The translations under genes were made by a program, and so were the position numbers. The notes under the pieces were generated by a model that made no database searches, had not been told where the DNA came from, and saw only the letters and a list, made by a program, of their open reading frames with translations. Of a stretch of 64,000 nucleotides of DNA, positions 1 to 14,569 are shown in pieces. This stretch comes from Aspidiotus rigidus (taxonomy: Eukaryota; Arthropoda; Insecta; Hemiptera; Diaspididae). The stretch's first letter is position 1. Each line of letters starts with the position of its first letter. The stretch lies in contig JAVHKY010000001.1 in NCBI GenBank assembly GCA_035079385.1, positions 3,969,501 through 4,033,500 of the forward strand, written 5' to 3'.

Positions 1-1
1 C

Positions 2-160
2 GATGGTGACGTAAATGAAGAAGAAAAAGAAATGTTCAGACAATTGACCGACAGGAAGTTGGAAGCCTTACAAAAAAGACATGCAGATATTGAAGAAGAA
101 AAGAGTGCTATTCAAAAAAAAATTAAAAAATTAAAATTCGAAAGAGCAATTTATAATTAA
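2..160 (+). CDS. 3' end of a coding exon, coiled-coil protein, partial
   Basis: An open frame runs in from the left edge of the window and stops at TAA 158..160, giving 52 residues. It is very rich in Lys and Glu with heptad-like spacing (EEEKEMFRQLTDRKLEALQ, then IEEEKSAIQKKIKKLKFER), so it should form a C-terminal coiled coil. The ending, a charged helix finishing in ERAIYN, resembles the C termini of insect Myb/SANT- or MADF-type DNA-binding proteins, some belonging to transposons; this is a family impression only. A possible poly(A) signal AATAAA lies at 298..303. The gene is tail-to-tail with the small gene on the other strand. Product unknown because the domain-bearing part is outside the window. 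Confidence 0.5.
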   Translation, partial: DGDVNEEEKEMFRQLTDRKLEALQKRHADIEEEKSAIQKKIKKLKFERAIYN

Positions 161-459
161 TGGCTATATAGAATAATAATCATTTGATGCAGCACAATTT
201 GCTTTTGTATCTTTTCGACAGGAGTCAGTCGCTCTGCTACATTTGGAGATACAATTTAGTTATATTGAAACTTCGTATTATTGACTATCAGATTCGAAAT
301 AAAGAAGAGCGTAATTGTTATTTATTTCCATTTCTCTTTCCATCAATGCTATTTGATAATCCTCCAAATTTTCAAACGTATCAGGATCAATAAGAGGGTA
401 TAAAAGAAGAAATTGAATATATAAATTGAAGGAAAAAAATATAAAGTAGTTTTTAGAAA

Positions 460-996
460 TCATATACAAACAGGAATTTCAGGAATAATTAAGAAGGCAT
501 GTTCAACAGAATCTTCAATCATCATGTCATTATTATTATTAACACTATCAATTCTTTCGTCAACCTATGATCAAAACAGAGAAAATATATTGAATAAAAG
601 AAGGTGGGATAAAAAATCCAAAAATTAATCAAAATAAATGTTTTCAAGAATTTTCAAAAAAAAAAAAAAAAAAAATGTATAGAACTTACAAATTTTCCAT
701 TCATTGCCGGTACGGCGTCAACATTTACAAAATCAGGTACATTATCATTACTTGCTATTTCTCCTCCATTCATTGCTTCTAAGGGCTCATTAGTTTCCGG
801 TACGGCGTCAACAACATTTTCAAAATTGGGTATTGCCCAACCAATAATAATACTATCATTAATGGCTATTTCTGGTGATGGCTTTGGAGAAGAAAAAAGA
901 AAAATGATGAATAGGTATCTGTAGAAAACTATATTAGAATAAAAAATATGAAAAAATAGTACTTACAATTTCTTTATCAAAGAAGCAACGACACAT
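460..996 (-). CDS. Small three-exon gene, acidic protein of 108 aa, unknown function
   Basis: Three exons join in phase 0 with good splice sites: exon 1 at 967..996 (MCRCFFDKEI, donor gtaagt), exon 2 at 690..881 (acceptor ccaaag, donor gtaagt), exon 3 at 460..564 (acceptor atcatag, stop TGA 460..462). Every junction keeps the frame open, which is unlikely by chance. The protein is acidic and Asn/Asp-rich; it holds two copies of a VDAVP motif (within NVVDAVPETNE and NVDAVPAMNG) and a short run of four Asn. No signal peptide or known domain is visible. Just downstream in another frame (278..400) is a second protein-like stretch, PLIDPDTFENLEDYQIALME and onward, without an AG acceptor before it, so the true 3' end may differ or carry a frameshift. 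Function unknown. Confidence 0.5.
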
Positions 997-2077
997 AATG
1001 AATTGTAAATTAATTTTTACGACTCATTCGAGGAAAATTAAGCTTAAAAGTGAAGCAAAAATGAACTTTAATTGCAAATTACATCTATCGAAATTATCGC
1101 CTTGATCAGCATTAAAAATACAATATTACCTATTATCAAAAACCATGAATAAGACTGAATACAGCCAACCTATAATTTTTATTTAAAAAATACATTCAAG
1201 AGTTCATATTGGGTAACATTGAAAAATGATAATTAATTTAAAAAAAAAAAGATATAAGTTGCTAAAAATGAGGGAATGTCTTGCGAAGCTCTGAGCTGTA
1301 TTACCAAAAAACTTTTAGGGATATCTAGTCATTATAAATTTTTATATTTTGAGGTCAAGTCTCAATAACACCTTGCAAGGTGCGTCCAAAGGGTGCGTCT
1401 TGCTAGCAGGTATACTAATATTGCCCTGTCGGATTATTCTCTGAACATTTTCTTGTCATTATATTTAAGTACCTACCAGGGAAGAATATAGAATGATTGA
1501 GATTGTGAATAAATTGACTTTCTCATTTTTAGGTTTAATAAAAGTATTTTTTACCTATTTTCTGTCGCTAGAAACCGTGAATATCGAAACGAGAAAAGAA
1601 AATTGTGTTCTACAGTATTTTATTTTTCGTCCAATAGCTTCTTGCTGATGCATATTTTTCATCATTCCTTTTTGATACGCGTTGAATAGAATTGATAAAT
1701 TTATTTTAATAAAAAAAAATTACGACTATACTTTTACTAAAAAATTTAGGAATGTTTTTCATATTTTTAGTTGGAAGAAAAAAAAAATAGGTTTCTGAAC
1801 GATAGCTTCTTGCGCCATTCCTCATCTCTATGCATAGAAAACAGAAAAAAAATGTTATAAACAAATCCTTATTTTATCAGTTTATTTTTTCCGAGTTCTA
1901 CAATCGCTTGAGAAGATTCTTATAAAAACTCTAAATCAAATATTTTGGAGTATGAAATTCATTTTTCACGAAATATAGGTAGGTACATATATTCGCGAAT
2001 GCCACGAAATGAGAGTAAGATTATGCTTGAAATTTCAAACCATTCATTATAGGTATAGGCACCAAGAAAATTGTTAG
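997..2077. other. AT-rich intergenic stretch, nothing recognised
   Basis: No convincing exon, RNA gene or repeat boundary was seen here. A short A-rich tract and scattered simple sequence are present. It is the upstream flank of the small minus-strand gene and may hold its promoter, but no clear TATA box plus initiator was found. Confidence 0.4.
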
Positions 2078-2356
2078 TTATAGTGCGAGTGATCTGGCAG
2101 ATAAATAGCTAAACTGAATTGTTGAGTTAAAGTGTTTGAAATAATTGAGCTTTCTACTCGTATCATCTCTGCCCTGGCACAAAATTTGCTCCAGTAAAAT
2201 TTCTTCAATTACGCTCCCGAGTGTCATGAACTCAATAACGAACCATAATTCCTCAGTTATATTATTGGTTGATATCAGCTGTAATATGAAAATCACAGGT
2301 TTGTGAATTCCCATTGAAAACGCCAATGGGGATTTCTTCTCATGTGAACCAATCAT
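2078..2356 (-). pseudogene. Weak protein-kinase-like fragment
   Basis: A 92-codon open frame contains a stretch, FILQLIS followed after a few residues by EELWFVIEFMTLGS, that resembles the hinge region of kinase catalytic domains (beta5 strand, hinge, then glycine-serine). Nothing resembling the glycine loop, the catalytic HRD or the DFG motif is present on either side, so if this is a kinase relic it is a single exon or a decayed retrocopy. The similarity rests on about 25 residues and may be chance. No neighbouring exon could be assigned. Confidence 0.2.
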
Positions 2357-2359
2357 CAG

Positions 2360-4229
2360 AAGTCGATAGTAAATAAACGATTGTGATTACCATATTTCAA
2401 AATAAATACAGGAACGTCAAATCTGGAAATTCATTCAGTCGAAAGCAGCAGTCTATACTCGTATTCCAGAAAAGGAATCTGCTCTAATTACTGATGAGTG
2501 ATGAAGAAGCCAGTAGAGGCTATTTAAAATCAATGTTGATCGATACCTATTTGAGATTTTGGATAGGAAACTGGTGCAAAGTCGTCGAACGCTGTTTTTT
2601 GGTAGATCATACGACTTAATTTGCGACAAATAATCACTGTTCATGGTCATAATAACTTACAAGATGAATAGGCTTGATCGAGTTCCACAGAAGAATTACA
2701 ATAAGATATGAAAGAAATTTGTAAAATTAGTTATTGAATCAGTTACCCAGTATACAATCCCCTGATAGTTCCAATTTTCGGTAGAATAAATCATCGAGAC
2801 TACATGGACATACTGTCAATGATACTGTACAGCAAAATAAAATTCATCGAAAGGTTCAACTATCGATGTATGGCCCACCACTAACCTAGGCATCATTTAT
2901 TTTCGAGCGTAATAAGGTATCATGAGAATACTTGGACGATTCAGGTTAGGTACATCTTACATAGGGTTTTTTCAATCTTCAGCGAGCAACACCTATAATT
3001 AATCCAATAATTCCTTGTCAAGTACAAGAGGCCGTAGATCTTTATCCTGTGACGTCACTCAGCAAGTTCCGTCAGCAGAAACCCTGTTGATTTGGCCAAA
3101 CGCACTATTGACTCCCGCAAGAAAAACTTTGGGCAGGCGGATCATTATATTATCGGCCTAAAATGAGAAATAGAAATTTCTTAGTGATTGAAGTTGTTTT
3201 AATTATTATAGAAGGTTCTTAGCATTTGCAATTAAACTTTTGATAGGTAAGATATTTTTTGTCATTACAGAGATTCACTGAAACTATACTTGAAAGGGTT
3301 GATTTCGGTGTTGGAGGAAACAAATTAAATGCATCAACCACTTCCTGGATGTGTAAGAGGCATATAAACCAAATACAAGCCCGTTACAGGGGATAGGAAG
3401 CCTGGGAAAAAATTTTTAGTCTCCCAAAAATGGAATAAGTGCCAAAGCCAAATCATACCAAAAAGTGCTGAAAATGCTAAAAAGGGAAATAGCGAAAGTA
3501 AAAAATGAAAAAGAAGGTAAAAATGGGATATTTGGTTGAATGGAGATTCATTTTTGCGGATAATTTTGAAAAATCCTCCGAAGTAGGTGAACAGCCACCA
3601 AAGGATTCAAAACTCGCTGATAAAATAAAAACGTTGTTTAAGAAAAAGAATCAACTTGCAGCAGATTTAGCGTTCATAAAATCGTACCTAGCTTCCTTAC
3701 ATGTTGAAATTACCAAACTGGAGTATTGCTTGGGTCAGTTCCGTATTTCAATTTTTAGCGCCAGATTATATGAAGCCAAAACATCCAGTCTCTTCTTATC
3801 ATCAATCAGTAGCCCAATGAAGTTTACAGCTCCCTCTCTCTTTCTTGTGGGAGTCGATAGTTCGTGAGGCCCAATTTACAGGGTTTCTGCTAACTTTTTT
3901 TCCTTCGCATCGTTTGAATGTGAAGATGACCTTATGAGTCTCAGGATTCCCCGTTGATTTTTCTACTAGACAACCATTCTAACTCAACTTCGTGAGAATC
4001 TTGCTAAATGCGGTTTTTAATCAAACTCTGAGAATTTTTCGAGCATTACCTCCGAAATCTGAAGTGCGATAAACTTTTCCAAAGTTGGTAAAATTTTAAG
4101 TTAGAAAGTTTTCGATTCCTATTAGAATGTTGAAAAATATTGTACTTATGTAGCACTCTTACAGAAGAATTTTTCTCGACTTCGACTAAATAAGTATTTT
4201 ACATTAGAATCGACAAAAACGTCCAATTT
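2360..4229. other. Intergenic stretch without recognisable gene
   Basis: One open frame of 120 codons (3505..3867, plus) begins with a lysine-rich stretch but has no recognisable domain, and its second half reads like noncoding sequence. No repeat boundary or RNA gene was identified. Confidence 0.4.
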
Positions 4230-5100
4230 TTGTTTTGAGATAACGGACGGGTCAAAACTCAACTACAAGACGGGGTAAGCATCCATATACTTTAGTTCAG
4301 GAAATATCAGCTTACTGTTCAAAAGATACTGCGTCAATGTCAGCTGAGCTGACTCGATATTTTCTGCCATATCGCAATCAGCTCAACTTCGACCGGGACA
4401 AAAATATCTCTTATCTCTCCAGGCTATCACCGATATTTTCTCCAAAAACCCACTCACCCAACAAATTTACTAACTCTTCATACATTTAAAACAATGAACT
4501 TTCATCTTAGGTCATGTTGACTTCCCTCCTCATGATGCTGAGATAAAGCAGCCAAACAAGCAACTTCATTACCTACCAAAAGATGCAGACCGCATACTGA
4601 TCCCGGCTAAAGATTCAAACATATATTACAGCATTTTGTCCTCCAGTCTTTTGGTACTCGACCCCGGGAATAACAGTCCAACAACAAATTAAGAAAAATC
4701 AAAAGTAAACCCCTAAATTGGGGTTCTCATCTTACCGTCTGTCAGACGAGAGGAAGTCATCTTGGCCCGATTAAGAATAGACCATTCTTATCTCACTCAC
4801 ACATACCTTCTTACAAATCTCGCTCCTCCGTCGTGTCCTCATTGCCAGGACGAAAATCTAACTGTAGAACATCTCTTTATAGGCCCCGTATTACAATCTA
4901 AACGATCTCTCCTCAATACACTATCTAACACTAGTTCCGCACTAAGAAATAACTCCGACCCCATCGACTCGTACTTAGTTTTATGATTACATACAACATT
5001 TATTACCCTCGACCACAACTTACCGTTCATTCATCCGCCATCTCTTGAATTCAAGTGTGTACGCCGAGCAAATAGCCAGCTCGAAAGAATAAATTGTTGA
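4230..5100 (+). mobile_element. Decayed I-type LINE remnant (RNase H to C terminus)
   Basis: In broken frames the plus strand gives ITDGSKLNYKTG near 4240 (RNase H first motif, normally FTDGS), then LGHVDFPPHDAEIK near 4510 (the decayed WxPGHxGIPGNE motif), then LPSVRREEVILARLRIDHS and SCPHCQDENLTVEHLF near 4735..4875, the Cys-His C-terminal motif of RNase H-bearing LINEs. Stops and frameshifts separate these blocks. The 3' end near 5060..5100 carries GCCGAGCAAATAGCC, the tail motif shared with the LINE at 38115 and the fragment at 40545. It has no reverse transcriptase part, so it is 5'-truncated and dead. Confidence 0.65.
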
Positions 5101-6155
5101 AATTATTTCGGAAACACCTTTTTTCGTATTGTGTAAAATCTTAATAGGGAAAGAAAAAATTTGTATTTCTGCAAGAATCATTGAACTAAAATCGAATTCT
5201 TCGTCAGTTTCCACAACATATCACGAGAACTACAAGTACCATGACATTTACTTTTATTAAAATATAATGGGTATTGCTTTTAAAAAAACTGATTTCATAA
5301 ATCTCTTCTTTAGATGGTGTGGCAATAATTCGTGGAATAAGACGCAGTCTCTAGGAATAAGCGACTCAATTCCCACCAACAAATCGATAAAGCGTATCCC
5401 TTTTCCCATCAAAAATCAATATTCTATCATTGAACGTACCCTCAAATTTGAATCTTTTCTAGTAGGGGGTCTACATTTTTGTAGTTTCCTTTTAAAGTGT
5501 TCCAATTGACTTCTGACGTTTATTATGACGTTGAATACTAAGAAAGAATGTTTTAGTAGCTTTCGTACTTTAAAAATAGACATAAGTGGTTTCAAAATTC
5601 TAAATTTCAAATTTGAGACCAGAAATAACCCGCATCATTGGGACACCCACATATTAACCTGTTCTTTCTGCCCTTCACTAATGACGCCCCCTCTCAATCA
5701 CACGACCGTTCGCTTTTTATTACAGCGCGTCTATAGATGCTATATGCTCGAAAGATTTTCCTATGTACAATGAAAAAACTTTGCAAATTCAACTGCTTGC
5801 ATCCAATATATTTGACGTACAAAAATCAACATCAGGCTTTAATAAAATTTTTCATTTTTTATTCGACACGATGACGAAGTAAATGACAGGTGAAAAACAT
5901 AAATAGGTACAATACCTTACAACATTATTGAGAACAAATCGGAACGCATAAAATAATAATCGGCATAAAAAACGCAACGACGGACATGAATGAGAGTGCT
6001 ACAAACGCAAAAGAACTTTTCTAACTCGACAGCTGGGCCCAATTACGTATTTTTGCTACAACATGAAGAAAATAACGTTGTCGTAAGTATAAAAATTTGA
6101 AATTGAGGAAGAGAATTTGCTTTTATCTACGTGATTCTACTTACTATAGACTAGT
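5101..6155. other. 3' flank of cuticular gene 1
   Basis: Contains no recognisable gene. On the minus strand this is the 3' flank of the cuticular gene; a candidate poly(A) signal AATAAA (plus-strand TTTATT) lies at 5858..5863, and another AATAAA overlaps the stop codon. Confidence 0.4.
5858..5863 (-). promoter_or_regulatory. Candidate poly(A) signal of cuticular gene 1
   Basis: AATAAA on the minus strand, about 290 bp past the stop codon of the cuticular gene. Another AATAAA overlaps the stop codon but is too close to be the likely site. Confidence 0.3.
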
Positions 6156-9132
<2,977 letters not shown>

Positions 9133-9274
9133 TGTTGTATAATTTGGACTAGATTCTCAATCTTATTATTATTATTATTATTATTACTATTTCTTTTCTT
9201 TTCTTCCGCACAGAAACCAACTTTTTTCGTTATTTACAAAAATGAACTGTAAACAATGTGGTTCAGTTTTGCCG

Positions 9275-9310
9275 ACTGTTTCTTCTACTCGGCTATGGAT
9301 TCGTTAAATA
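9275..9310 (-). promoter_or_regulatory. Possible core promoter of cuticular gene 1
   Basis: On the minus strand TATTTAA (9304..9310) lies about 32 bp before an initiator-like CAGT (9275..9278), which in turn is about 145 bp before the ATG of exon 1. The spacing fits an arthropod TATA/initiator pair, but the motifs are short and only a 5' end map could confirm them. Confidence 0.3.
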
Positions 9311-11245
9311 CTTTCTCTATCCAATATATGCCAAATGATACGGAGTTTGTGTGAATATTGAGTCTGAAGAAGAGTGCACCTAATTATTACGTCATAATCG
9401 ATTATACCAGCATAAATTTTGTCAACTTCTTGTTCCCGGACCGGTTCGGGGTATTTTTTTTCCCTAATTTCGTTGCTCTTCGACTGGTACTCATTTCAAT
9501 ACGTAGTCGCGATGAGGCGTACACAAAAATATTAATCGTATTCCGGTTGGTTCGCGAAAACTAGTCGAGAAGCGGTGGTAAAACGACGTCTGCCGGGTAT
9601 CTCGAGTTCTTCTCTCTCTTTTTTTTTTTTTTTTTTTTTGATTCGAGAAAATGACGCTCTAAGGGCGAAGAATAGTTTTCGTACTTTTCTCATCGTGATC
9701 AGACGGAATTTTAAGAAAAAAAGATTTTGGTCCGTGTTTTAATGAGAAAAACTTAAATTTTACCGAAGTGATAGAGAAATCGTTCAAGGTCGACCCTATT
9801 CTAAAAATCAATTATTTTGCAGTACACCCGTTATGATGATCGTATGTGTGGAAATATTCAGCTCAAGATCTAATAAAAAGTCAGAGGAAAAGATTATATT
9901 TGGATTTAAGATCATTAGCAAACGAGCTTCTCGACGAAAATCCAATCATCGATGTACTTCGTCCTTCTCACTTAATTCAAAGTCACGATGAGTTATACTT
10001 GTGACCAATTTTTTTCTGAAAATCTGCCGGAACAGAATAGACCCTCGCATTCGTGAAGTAATTTTTTTCGTTAGAAGAAGAATGAACAAAATAATCGGCA
10101 AAAAAATAATTAAAATCGACGCTCATCATTCAGCAATCATGTATAGATGTCCAGACTATAATATAATTCTGAAATTGCTCCTCTATCATGTTGACATTGA
10201 AGAAGGAATTTATGGACTTTTGAAAAAATTTCACACTCACTCCTTTCGACTTCCTTAGTCAGAATGAATCGGTTTTTTACAAATTAACTCCGAAAGCAAC
10301 ATCATTTTTCTCGAGAGCACACGAAAAACTGTTGTGTCATTTTTGTATTCTTATGCAGCTGTACTTCGTAGAAAATTGAAAAATGAATAACAATTCAAAA
10401 TCGCGTAGAAAGCTTCGTAACCAAGAAAGCCAGAAGAGAAAAAATGAACAGTACGTGATTTTGCAAGCCAAAAAGACGTGTAGTACTCACTTAGGAACTT
10501 ATAAGTCTACGCCGCCTGAAGTACTCCTGGCATTGATTTAATCATACATCGACAATTTCATATTATGCCTCTTTTTATTGAGAGTTTTTGAGAATTCTCG
10601 CCCAGCTTATATAGGTGAAGTTTAAACTTCGGAAGTCCATAAAATTCTTTCGCAAATGTTGGCCAAAAACATTCCTATGTCGAATGCATTCACGCGTATT
10701 GGAGAGATCAATAGAGTTGCCTATTCCAATACCGCAAAGGGGAAAAAGAACTTGGCCTCGTCATATCCGGAAATCCTGAATGAAATCTTTAGTGCGTTCG
10801 CTTCTACGCACATTTTTTGAAAGGAAAGATCTGACCATACGTTACTTCGCACAGAATCATTTTACGTTTTAAGAGGGAAATTAATACTGTTCGGAGATTT
10901 TTATCGGTTGTATTCCCCTTAGATGGGTGTAAATATTCAAGATCAATTTAGATAAGAGAAAAAGTTTTGAATCACGTACATAAGATTACTATCTACCACC
11001 GACTAGACATGTCTCTATCACCAATTGAGATTTTATAATAACAAGATTTTGTAAATTGAGTATTAGCACAGCCGATTAAAAAACATCAGTCTATGTATTT
11101 TGGATGTAAGTTCTAGATTTGACGGAAATGTTTCAGGTATGGTGTTTGGAAGTCGAGACCCCCCCCCCTGCATAGCTCGCTGAGCCGTGGCACGTTTTTG
11201 CCCCCCTAAACTCGACTTTTTGTTAGTATCTCGAGTTCTGTTAGG
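9311..11245. other. Upstream flank, nothing recognised
   Basis: No exon, RNA gene or transposon boundary could be supported. A poly(T) tract lies near 9620..9640 and a C run near 11160. Open frames of 64-85 codons here have no recognisable content. Confidence 0.4.
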
Positions 11246-11249
11246 TCAG

Positions 11250-11345
11250 AGGAAAGCTTTCTACACACAAAATGTTCCTCGTGAAATTTCCTACAAGATA
11301 GTTTATTTTACTGTCAGCCTAAGTCTAACTGTTAGCATAGAAAGT
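11250..11345 (+). repeat. Solitary diverged copy of the long-inverted-repeat module
   Basis: AAATGTTCCTCGTGAAATTT, then CCTACAAGATAG, then a CAGCCTAAGTCTAA stretch, follow the same order as the module that is repeated four times in each arm of the 20.6-27.8 kb element (TTGTTCCTCGTTAAATTTCC, CTACCAAATAACG, CAGCCTAGATTAATT). It is a stray, older copy about 9 kb from the element. Confidence 0.4.
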
Positions 11346-11394
11346 TCATTTAAGTGGTCGAATAATTTTTTAAAGTTATAATTGCCTAATATGT

Positions 11395-12290
11395 AGAGAG
11401 AATGCGCTCAACATCCAGAAAGGTTGACCGGTGGGCGATTGGTCGGCTCTTCGGCTGCTTTATCGATTTCTTCAATCCCTGGGATGTTCCTAAGGCCATG
11501 TGTCCAGATTAAGAGAATAGCAAGGAGAGCGTGAATTTGATTTGTAAGTGGATGAGAGGAATTGTGACTGGAGGTAACGTTGAGTTAAGCGAGAGAAACA
11601 GAAATGATCAGGAAGCTATTTCTGGGAGTACAGGTAGAGTAAGGATGAGAATGTGTTCTAGACCAGTGGTTCTCAAACTTTCTTGTGCCAAGACGCACTC
11701 CAAACTGAAAATAATCTCGCGACTCGCCGACAGTAAGATATTAAAATCAGAGAATGCACCCATATATTATATACTTCAAGGTAGTCGAATTTGGAGAGCT
11801 GTACCTTCTTTGCAACTCTCTTGGGACTGCTTCGTGGCCCACACGTGGATTGCAACCCACGGTTCTAGACGATTGAAGATAGCTTGATGTTCCGTGATGT
11901 CAACTGATGCGGTATTGCAGTCGCGGTAAGAAACTACGTAGTAGTCTCTTCTACTGAGGGTACAAATCCTGTTTCATTGTGATATTTGGGACCGTGGGCT
12001 TAACACAGGGCAGGATTGTGAAACAATTCTAAAATTTTATAGAAGAGCACGCGAAAGCCTTGAGGTGTGATTGAAGACCTAGGGAGACAAGTGAAATTGC
12101 GAATCATCTTGGTGTAGAGAAAGAGCCAAGAGGGTGTTGACAGTGGGACTCAATGGAATTTGAAGGGAAGAGTTGGATGGAAGATGGGTTTCCCTGAAGT
12201 AGGTCAAGGTCATTGCATGGAGAGGAAAATAATAATTGTCGCATTGGCTAAACAAGACTGAGTTACCAAACATCTCAGTATCCGGGTCTC
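11395..12290 (-). mobile_element. Decayed I-type LINE remnant (RNase H region), interrupted by a hAT MITE
   Basis: Read on the minus strand in broken frames: AHGPKYHNETGFVPSVEE and NTASVDITEHQAIFN correspond block by block to FTDGSKYQNKTGFAYSIDH and NTASVFTTELQAIFS of the LINE at 38115..39550, and WTHGLRNIPGIEEIDKAAEE (near 11440..11510) corresponds to WVPGHKGIPGNENVDKAAK there. It is therefore a dead relative of the same LINE family with its RNase H split by the hAT insertion at 11664..11862. Several stops and frameshifts are present. Confidence 0.6.
11664..11862. mobile_element. 199-bp nonautonomous hAT MITE with perfect 8-bp TSD
   Basis: The element begins CAGTGGTTCTCAAACTTTC and ends GCAACCCACGG; its flanks are the same 8 bp, TTCTAGAC, at 11656..11663 and 11863..11870. 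An 8-bp duplication around CTAGA and a CAGTGG terminus are marks of the hAT superfamily. It sits inside the LINE remnant and so is younger than it. No coding capacity. Confidence 0.8.
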
Positions 12291-13440
12291 ATGTATTTTT
12301 TCCTCATTGACTATTGTGTGATGGAAATTAATTTTTTAATTTTTTTCAAAAGATCCGGAGCTTCTTTTCCTACAAAGATGTCTAAAGTTCAAGAGATCTA
12401 GATTTTTTTTACAACAAAATCTAGATATACCTACCGTATGTATCAAGTCTCTCAGGTTCCAGATCTGAGCGGAACAAAGATGAGGATCTCTTGGTTTCCT
12501 GACCTTGATGTGAAAAAAATGTATCAAGAAGAAGCAACTTTTTATAATACATGAAGCGAAAGTGCTGCGTATAGTGTTCGTTTTTCGTAGCGAAACATGC
12601 CGTTATCAGAACCGTGGCGAAAATGTTTTACCAGTGGCGAAAATGTTTTACCCGTGGCGAAAATCAAGTCAGTGGTGCCATTCGAAAAATTCGTAAACAA
12701 TCTTTTTGAACGATAACCAATTTAAATTGTAGGCCTAAATGTTTCTTTCACTACATGTATTATAAAAAGTACTGTTTGTACTATTTTCGAAGACTGTACA
12801 AAAATTTGAAAAATGCTATGCGAAAATAAAATCATCTGAGACTCAGAGTATGTAATATCTACAGTGCACAGTGTTAATCAAACGATATTATTATACATTA
12901 CGATCAATATTGGTGTTCCAAGACTATCTTGATTTCTCTTGACAAAGGCTGTACGAGAAATAAAGTTTTCTAGGCAAAAATTAAATCTCAAGATTCAGCC
13001 ATTTTCCCGCTGAGATTTTTTTTTCGCGTTTAACTTTTTTTAGTCACTTTGATCTCGTTTTATGTCAGTTTTGACTGACTTCTTGGGTAATTTCACAGGT
13101 TTTTAAAACTGTAACAAAAAACCTTAGAGCAGGTATTATTTTTGGAAAAATGTCACAAAAAACGTAACAAAAACCCGTTACAAAACATCCCAAGTATTTT
13201 GGTTATTCCTTCATTTTGCAGTATACTAGCCTTCATTAAACTAAGTTCAAACTAGGCTGCTGTAGTAATGCTTGTCCTTCATTATAATCATAGACCTAAT
13301 ATACAAGTATACTAGACCCAGAAGGAGGGGGAACGAGTGAAGTGAGAGAGCCCACGTAGACATTTTATACAAGACTTATAGTAGGCCAAGAAGGGAGGGG
13401 GGAGACGAACGAGCAGAAAGCTAGTACCTTTTCTTTTTTT
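12291..13440. other. Intergenic stretch with a short tandem repeat and dispersed motif
   Basis: Apart from the 20-bp tandem repeat at 12614..12664, it contains two copies (13318..13350 and 13383..13425) of a purine-rich dispersed motif of the form GAAGGAGGGGG-AACGAGTGAAG-GAGAG, also seen at 16925 and 54775. No gene was recognised. Confidence 0.4.
12614..12664 (+). repeat. 20-bp tandem repeat, 2.5 units
   Basis: GTGGCGAAAATGTTTTACC plus one base repeats at 12614, 12634 and (partial) 12654. GTGGCGAAAA also occurs at the right end of the MULE at 23738. Confidence 0.7.
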
Positions 13441-13788
13441 TCATTACATCCAACCATAGAGAAAAATTATAAAACAAAAAAACAAAAAACAAAACAAAAC
13501 AAACAAAAAAAAAAAAAGAAAGAATAGGGGGGAAAAAAATGGGAAATATATAAGTGCATGCCTCATAAAATTATATTGACCGCCAGTTCCCCTCCCGCCA
13601 TTAGAAAAAAACTGACACGACGTTGAAACCATGACGAACGCCATAAATGCACGCCAGGACTGGCACACGACCCGCATTTCAAAAGAAGATGATTTTGCTG
13701 CATTTATTGTGAGGAACTCCAGCCAGGATGGGCGTGACAGTAAAGACTGCCTCCCCATAATAAGCCTCAAACTCCTTATGAGTGAGGT

Positions 13789-14334
13789 ATGACTGTTGAT
13801 GGAGGTGTTTTCCCAGTTGTTCCACCCCGGAGGAGTCAGTCGAGTCAGTTGGTTAATGCATTGGATTTCGAGCATTGTCGTGAGATCTTTACTGGTTGGT
13901 CAAATACTGAGGTTCGTCGTCAAAATAATATGATTCGGCAGAAGTATGATGCCAAGGAGATACGCGGTAGTTATATGGATCAGTGCAATAGCCGCGGACG
14001 TTTCATTATTGACTGGTATTCAAGAGTTCGCCGTTTTGACAATATTCGCACTTCTGATCCTTCTCGTGATTTGCCAATTCCACTCTTCCTTTTCGCAGGC
14101 CCTTTTTGGCAATCAAGGTTCTTGATGGAAATCTTCAGGCCCATTTGGAGCTTTCTTTCGATCTTCAAGAAACTTTTCACGCTGCACATGTCAAGTGGTA
14201 GGCGGATGTTAATTTCGACTCTTCTCGGCGTTCGTTATTATGAAGGCAGGTACTATGTAGTCTTAAACTCAGATTTATTCAAGAAGCGGTTGGGCTTAGC
14301 CGTTGTAAATTATTTGAAAACTTATATTTGTTAA
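13789..14334 (+). CDS. Unrecognised 181-codon open frame
   Basis: The longest open frame in this region has moderately protein-like composition in its first third (HCREIFTGWSNTEVRRQNNM and YDAKEIRGSYMDQCNSRG) but hydrophobic, low-quality sequence later, and a second frame also looks partly coding (FLAIKVLDGNLQAHLELSF). That pattern suggests a frameshifted transposon-derived gene rather than a host gene. It stands between copies of a dispersed purine-rich motif and a stretch of GTGTGCAC repeats. No domain was recognised, and the start codon is not supported by any context. Confidence 0.3.
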   Translation: MTVDGGVFPVVPPRRSQSSQLVNALDFEHCREIFTGWSNTEVRRQNNMIRQKYDAKEIRGSYMDQCNSRGRFIIDWYSRVRRFDNIRTSDPSRDLPIPLFLFAGPFWQSRFLMEIFRPIWSFLSIFKKLFTLHMSSGRRMLISTLLGVRYYEGRYYVVLNSDLFKKRLGLAVVNYLKTYIC

Positions 14335-14569
14335 TTGCATTAATATGTATCAATATTGTAATGCCTTTATGAAATATTATGGTGATGGTAAAAAAAAAAA
14401 CTCCACTTTGGAATGCTGCCTTGAGGCTTGTGCTGACTTGTCAATAACCAAAGCATTCCATTATCTTCTTTCCTGTTTCTTCTTCCTGTATCAGGTTTAC
14501 TTACTTGATACGTATATTATAGTTGAATGAATTAAATGTGGATCGCATACTGTTCTGCATGTTCTTGAG

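Noticed and set aside
3505..3867. 120-codon open frame as a real gene
   Set aside because: No domain, no splice sites, composition changes midway; kept only as a note in the flank description.
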